A stretch of 64,000 bases of DNA, taken from positions 112,530-176,529 of the forward strand of contig VCMS01000026.1 of the NCBI GenBank assembly GCA_022539475.1, written 5' to 3'. A program made the translations under genes and the position numbers. The notes under the pieces were generated by a model, which was not told where the DNA came from, ran no database searches, and saw only the letters and a program-made list of their open reading frames with translations. The DNA comes from Gracilaria domingensis (Eukaryota > Rhodophyta > Florideophyceae > Gracilariales > Gracilariaceae). Positions within the stretch are counted from its first letter, which is position 1; each line of letters starts with the position of its first letter. Below are positions 59,710-64,000 of this stretch, one piece after another.

Positions 59710-59790
59710 TGGATAGCCCGGTCGGTTTAGTGGTTAAGCATAGATGTCTTTGGGTGCGGCGCCAGCCGCAGCGCAGAATTCGCGCTCAAA
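59710..59790 (+). other. possible tRNA-derived SINE head
   Basis: The stretch GGTCGGTTTAGTGGTTAAGC resembles a tRNA D-arm and internal A box. About 45 bases later GAATTCGCGCTC is a poor match to a B box. A short A-run follows. It does not fold as an intact tRNA by eye because the acceptor ends do not pair. It lies directly beside the Tigger insertion. Confidence 0.25.
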
Positions 59791-59818
59791 AAATCGTAAA
59801 TATTCTTGCATTGAGGTA

Positions 59819-59844
59819 CAGGTGACTACTGTTATTAGTGTGGG
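59819..59844 (+). repeat. left terminal inverted repeat of the Tigger element
   Basis: 26 bases starting CAGGTGACTACTG, identical to the reverse complement of 61836-61861, with TA just outside. Confidence 0.95.
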
Positions 59845-60037
59845 TTCCAAATTAGTGTGGGAACACAATATAGTGTGGCCCACACTAATTCAGGTACAGT
59901 CGGCTGACGACAAAACTTAATTAGTGTGGGTCAGCAAGAGATATAAACCACTTTGCGCGGCAAAACGTAGAACGATATGCTCACAGAGCAGACAACGTTC
60001 CGAATCACTCGTTCTTCAGTCGTAGACACTCAAGACT

Positions 60038-61681
60038 ATGTCACTCATCGCCTCTCCTTTACTGAGCGCTTTCCAGCGCATGAATGAAACCTCACAAGAC
60101 ACAGCGCAATCCGTTCCCAGTCCCAGCAAAAACGTTGCTGCTGAGAATTCCACAAACAAGAGCACACAAATCAACACAGACACAAGCAATAAGTCCACTC
60201 GAAAGCCCCAAGTTGTGCTCACAAACACAAACAAAGCACAAATAGCTAAATGGATGATTGAAACAGCTGATACTGATGGTCCAAAACACATAGTATCAAG
60301 AGCTGTCGCACACTTTCCGCAATTCTTTCGCTCTAATCCAAAAGGCTAATATACAGCGTGCAAGTAGATACTGGAAATGTCGACTGATCATCACGCATGG
60401 ACACAACCGCAAAGAAAAGAATAATAACTATTCCTTCGTCAAACACTCCAAAAATGGGCTTAAAGGCATTGGTGCAAGTCGGAGAAAGGGCGTGGCCGTA
60501 AAGTGACCCCATGGGTCGCTGCCTTACACATGGATCTCTGCGAAGAATTCAACCGCTTGCGTAAATCGGGAGTGAAGTTTAACTCAAAACTTCTCAAACG
60601 CCTGGCTCTAACGCTTATCCGAAAAGCTCAGAGTGGGCCATATCATGCCACAATGCGAGATCAAAGAACCAACGATCTCATTGAATCTCGGATAACCTGT
60701 CGATGGATACAGTCCTTCATGCAACGTCACAACATTGTCAACAGATCACAGTGTGGGAAGTTGATGGTTTCGCCCACCAAACAAGAGCACATTGAGCGAG
60801 AGGTAGCCTACCACCTAGGCCAACTTGCCAGAGATTTTCGTTCCAATTCGTTGCAAGAAGAAGATGTCTATAACGCCGATGAGACTCATTTTGTGATGAA
60901 CATGGACAATCATAAAACGCTTGCGATTGTAGGAGAAAGCAGCGTTCGTTATGCTGATGTGGTCTCGGGCGATGACGGTATCACGATGATGGTGTTGATT
61001 GCTGGAGGTCCGAATGCGAGATTGGAAACACCGATGTTAATATTCAAGAACGCTGATAAGAACTACCCTATACGAGGACTGCCAGATGACGTGCCAGGAG
61101 TGGTGTACCGTACGGGGCCAAAAGCGTGGATGAACAAGAGGGTTTTCCTAGAATGGGTGAAAGAAAGTCGCGTTTTTGAACCACTACCGAACAACCGAAA
61201 GCGTGTTCTCTACATAGACAATGTCAATACGCACCACCTAACAGCGGATGTTCGCGCGGCTTTGGAGAGAAGCAACACCGAGATCCGTTTCTTTCCGTGT
61301 AACGACACGCATCTAGTTCAGCCTGCAGACAGTTTTGTCATTCAGAAGTTGAAAACGTATTGGCGTCATGAATGGGATGATCACAAAATGGGTCTGTTAG
61401 AGAACGGTATGTGGTCTGATGGTGCAAGAGGCTCTGGAAAACTTACCAATCCGGGCAAGCGCCACTTTCAAAAGCTTGCCGCAAAGTCGGTTCGCATGGT
61501 GAGCGCTCAGAGGGACAAAGATGGGGTGACGTATGCGCGGAAGGCCATGATTCGTTGCGGCATGGCAAAGAATTTGAATGGGCAATGGGAAGAGCGCCAG
61601 CTCTTCCCAGAGCTGCAAGCGATTATACAGAAGTACAGGGAGAACTTTGAGGGGCAAGTAGTTGGAACTCAATCGTCATAA
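60038..61681 (+). pseudogene. pogo/Tigger transposase (frameshifted)
   Basis: The N-terminal frame 60038-60349 (MSLIASPLLSAFQRMNE) contains a helix-turn-helix-like region, NKAQIAKWMIETADTDGPK. It stops at 60349, where coding-like sequence continues in another frame (NIQRASRYWK). The frame changes again near 60486 into the main frame, which runs to 61681. That frame has a CENP-B-like second helix-turn-helix (ESRITCRWIQSFMQRHNI) and the DDE catalytic motifs: YNADETHF (first D), VLYIDNVNTHH (second D) and CNDTHLVQPADSFVIQ (third D), giving the DDD triad typical of pogo/Tigger. The main frame has no ATG at its open start, consistent with its being the continuation of a longer protein. Confidence 0.9.
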
Positions 61682-61835
61682 AGGTGTGCTTTTCACCCAC
61701 ACTATTTGTGTGAGTCATGATTAGTGTGGGCCACACTATTTTACCCGTAACCAAATTAGTGTGGGTTCAGAAATAGTGTGGCCCACACTATTTGTTGTGA
61801 GATGCTTCAGAATTGAGCTTACAAAAATAGTGTGG

Positions 61836-61861
61836 CCCACACTAATAACAGTAGTCACCTG
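61836..61861 (-). repeat. right terminal inverted repeat of the Tigger element
   Basis: Reverse complement begins CAGGTGACTACTG and matches the left end for 26 bases without a mismatch. TA follows at 61862-61863. Confidence 0.95.
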
Positions 61862-61863
61862 TA

Positions 61864-63032
61864 CCGCGCGCGTTGCAGGACTGGGTAGCCGATTAAGTAT
61901 ATAGTATTGCATGTAGCGCGAGTGCGGCACATTCCAAAAAATCGCAAAGTATTTGAATGGTGCCAGGAGTCCAAATCGGCTATTGCGAGGCGCTGAAACT
62001 CCCCCGTTCCCGAGATATCGCCAAAACAAATAATCGCCGTTTTCAGCACGGTCTCGAGGGGTAATTTCCGCCTGCAAATTTTTGATCATCCTTGCAAGTA
62101 GCCGCGCGCCCGCGCGGCCGATTTGGGAGCATGCGCTTCAAAAGCGGTATGCAATGCGCGCTCCTCAAGCACTTGGCACACTGCTCGTCATTGCTGGCAG
62201 CGCAGAGTGAGTTGCGGGCACTTAAATCGTTGCCATTCTGGAACAACGTACTCATAAGCATTTGAAGCCGATGTGAGCCCGTGCCTGAGGGCAGCAAAGT
62301 ACGTTGGGAAGAGGAGATGACTCTGAGATTACCATTGTGCTGCACGCGGGATGTGGTGGTTTGTCTCAGAACTTTCTCCGTTCGGTAGGCGGTAATGTAG
62401 AGAACGTTTCCACAGTGACATGCGCCTCCTGATTTCGCGAGTTAGAGCAGGTACCGGGTAGTTCGTTATTCAAATTCACGGAGTCAAAGGGTTCCAGAGC
62501 TGTATGATTTTAGGACGAGTGCCTGGCGGACGTTTCTATTCACAGAACAGAAAGTCAAGTAAGACTGAAACCAGATGATTACCAGTTATGAAATAAGCCG
62601 TACGGTTCTCCTCTTGTGGTGCGAGAACATCGAGAAAAGGAGGGAGAGCTCGATGGTAACCGTTTTCGCGCATCGATGGAAGGCAAGGGTAAAACTTGAT
62701 GGATCCCAAATCTGTCTTCAGTACTGGACAGAGCATTTCTCACACTAGGTCATGACGTATGATCCAGGCTAAAGTACAAGTAATTATGACAGATTCTGAC
62801 AATCGGCAGGAAACGTACTCCAACCTTGTAACGCGAGATGATAAGGGTGAAACGCGTCAGAACTGAATTCCGTTTGCTGTACTGGACTCAGCCCGTCCGG
62901 TACTACCATATCTCGTATGCGTTAAGATTTGAGGCCAGTAGTTAGTGCGTAATAATTGTTAGAATGTTAAGAGTTAGTAGAAACTCCGTTTCTTTCAGAG
63001 CACCATTCGAAGGCCGTTCGGGGCGATAAAAG
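61864..63032. other. non-coding region between the Tigger element and the third gypsy element
   Basis: About 1.17 kb with no convincing gene. It lies downstream (in element orientation) of the minus-strand gypsy pol, so it may be its 3' region. No LTR could be recognised without a second copy. Confidence 0.5.
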
Positions 63033-63080
63033 GGAGAAAAGGGGAGTGAGAAAAGGGGAGTGATCGAAAAGGGGAGTGAT
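63033..63080. repeat. short tandem repeat AAAAGGGGAGTGA
   Basis: The unit AAAAGGGGAGTGA appears three times, separated by G or TCG, followed by TCCCCCCCTCCTAG. On the minus strand the sequence after the pol stop is TAGGAGGGGGGGATCACTCC, a purine run that could be the polypurine tract of the gypsy element. Confidence 0.85.
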
Positions 63081-63094
63081 CCCCCCCTCCTAGA

Positions 63095-64000
63095 TTAAGA
63101 CGACTCCGTTCGGCTTATGCGCTTCCAGCAGCGCGCGAGGAAGTGCTGCGGGGTGTTCTCCGGGGGTTCCCAGGAGTCACCCGCAGCACCATATCCATAC
63201 CACCGTACACGGTAAACCATTCCATGAGGAGGGTCGTCGGAGACTCCGTGAGTCAGGATCTTCTCCACGACTCCGGTGGTATCCGAGCGGTGTTCTGCAG
63301 CATCAGATGGTCCAGTTGAGGTGTTAGCGGGTTCCAAAACGGGTTCATCGGCGAAGGGGCCGTCCGGGTCGGCAGATATGTTACGTTGCCCTTCGGAAGT
63401 CACTGGATGTGATGTTTTCCGAGCGGGGGCGCGTGTGACGCGGTCGACGCTGACGGTATCGTTGATGCCGTCAACGTCGATAGTGACCGTAGTGTCCGTG
63501 GCGGAAACGACCTTGTACGGTCCTGTTGTCTTCGGTAACAGTTTCCGTGAGGTCCTTTCGTGTTCGTCCAGAACACCACCGGTCGGAGTAGTTTTCGGGC
63601 GGTCGAGGAATACTTCCTCACCGGCCGTAAACGTTGGCGTCACCCGTACGGATTTATCGAAGTCCTCCTTATAACGCCGTTGCGCGTTCGTGAGTCGGTT
63701 CCGAGCGGATTGAAGCGTTGCCTTCAGTAGGCGTAATGTGTAACGCTTCATCTGCGCCGGCGTAGGTTGTGTCGGCGTAGTTGGATCCGTAGCGGAACTA
63801 GGTTCATTTAGAACGACATTCGGCGGTACACGGGTTAACGCCAAGTCAAATGGCGTGGTGCCCGTGCTTCGGTGAACCTGCAGATTGTATCCGTACGTAA
63901 GCGGCTGTACGTATGCGTGCCAGTTTGACTGGTGATCCGCAACGTAGTGTCGCAAGCGCTGTAGCAGCGTACGATTGAACCGCTCGGCCTGGACATTCGT
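63095..64000 (-). CDS. gypsy element 3 pol C-terminus: end of integrase and chromodomain (partial)
   Basis: The frame is open to the right edge. At the edge it reads NVQAERFNRTLLQRL, the region with the catalytic Glu of integrase. Then come YGYNLQVHRSTGTTPFDLAL and an integrase C-terminal SH3-like part (RKLLPKTTGPYKVVSATDT). A linker of about 60 residues follows, and a chromodomain (VVEKILTHGVSDDPPHG; YRVRWYGYGAAGDSWEPPEN) with the normal SWEP motif. It is clearly a different lineage from elements 1 and 2, which have a spacer of several hundred residues and SDEP. The rest of the element lies outside the window. Confidence 0.9.
   Translation of the reverse strand, partial: TNVQAERFNRTLLQRLRHYVADHQSNWHAYVQPLTYGYNLQVHRSTGTTPFDLALTRVPPNVVLNEPSSATDPTTPTQPTPAQMKRYTLRLLKATLQSARNRLTNAQRRYKEDFDKSVRVTPTFTAGEEVFLDRPKTTPTGGVLDEHERTSRKLLPKTTGPYKVVSATDTTVTIDVDGINDTVSVDRVTRAPARKTSHPVTSEGQRNISADPDGPFADEPVLEPANTSTGPSDAAEHRSDTTGVVEKILTHGVSDDPPHGMVYRVRWYGYGAAGDSWEPPENTPQHFLARCWKRISRTESS

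Larger units (their letters stand above)
59819..61861 (+). mobile_element. complete Tigger/pogo-type DNA transposon
   Basis: 2043 bp. Perfect 26-bp terminal inverted repeats start CAGGTGACTACTGTTATTAG and are flanked by TA on both sides (59817-59818 and 61862-61863), the Tc1/mariner-pogo target duplication. Subterminal palindromes AGTGTGG(C/G)CCACACT occur once on the left (59872-59886) and three times on the right (61723-61737, 61775-61789, 61829-61843). It encodes a pogo-like transposase with two frame breaks, so it is probably non-autonomous now. Confidence 0.95.

Noticed and set aside
1-64000. CRISPR arrays, bacterial operons, ribosome-binding sites, rRNA genes
   Set aside because: None seen. 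Gene content and transposon types are eukaryotic nuclear.

Overview
The window is a piece of a nuclear eukaryotic genome. It shows no bacterial gene organisation. Host genes are mostly single long open frames without visible introns, and they sit in short gene islands between large blocks of transposable elements of several classes. An intron-poor host, LTR-retrotransposon-rich spacers and tandem EamA transporters would suit a red alga of the Chondrus type, but this is a low-confidence inference and an oomycete or another protist is not excluded. Base composition is a mosaic: very GC-rich islands at about 20.8-21.55 kb and 27.8-29.3 kb, and strongly AT-rich gene-free DNA at 17.8-20.5 kb.

Layout. 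1-17.8 kb holds two related Ty3/gypsy chromodomain retrotransposons in tandem. The first runs in from the left edge and is broken by frameshifts in its protease/reverse-transcriptase part. The second has lost its gag-protease-RT 5' half, has a purine-rich coiled-coil ORF in that place, carries several stop mutations, and carries a broken antisense gene between pol and the 3' LTR. 17.8-20.7 kb is AT-rich and empty. 20.85-21.2 kb has a small Cys-rich gene on the minus strand. 22.08-27.17 kb is a structurally complete hAT DNA transposon with a perfect 8-bp target duplication, carrying a hAT transposase and, divergently, a second RNase H-like nuclease ORF.

27.8-37.2 kb is a host gene island: a BMT2-type 25S rRNA methyltransferase, a PX (sorting nexin) protein, an AIF-like flavoprotein, a HEAT/ARM-type protein and a small BORCS8-like protein. 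37.6-42.7 kb is a tandem triplication of an EamA-type membrane transporter, with a LINE fragment inserted between copies 2 and 3. A MYND-finger gene follows at 43.2 kb. 45.7-48.75 kb is the 5' part (gag, protease, start of integrase) of a Copia-order retroelement.

49.1-59.7 kb is the most unusual part. After a set of near-perfect DNA hairpins and a 140-bp direct repeat comes a tightly packed cluster: a TNP2/Plavaka-like transposase, a coiled-coil protein and a basic protein that overlap at TGATG, a fusion of a beta-class DNA amino-methyltransferase with a SET domain, and a divergently transcribed 706-residue protein. That last protein appears to be a distant relative of the antisense gene in the second gypsy element. 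I read the cluster as a candidate mobile element carrying chromatin- and DNA-modifying enzymes. 59.8-61.86 kb is a complete Tigger/pogo element with TA duplication and a frameshifted transposase. From 63.1 kb to the right edge a third gypsy/chromodomain element lies on the minus strand.
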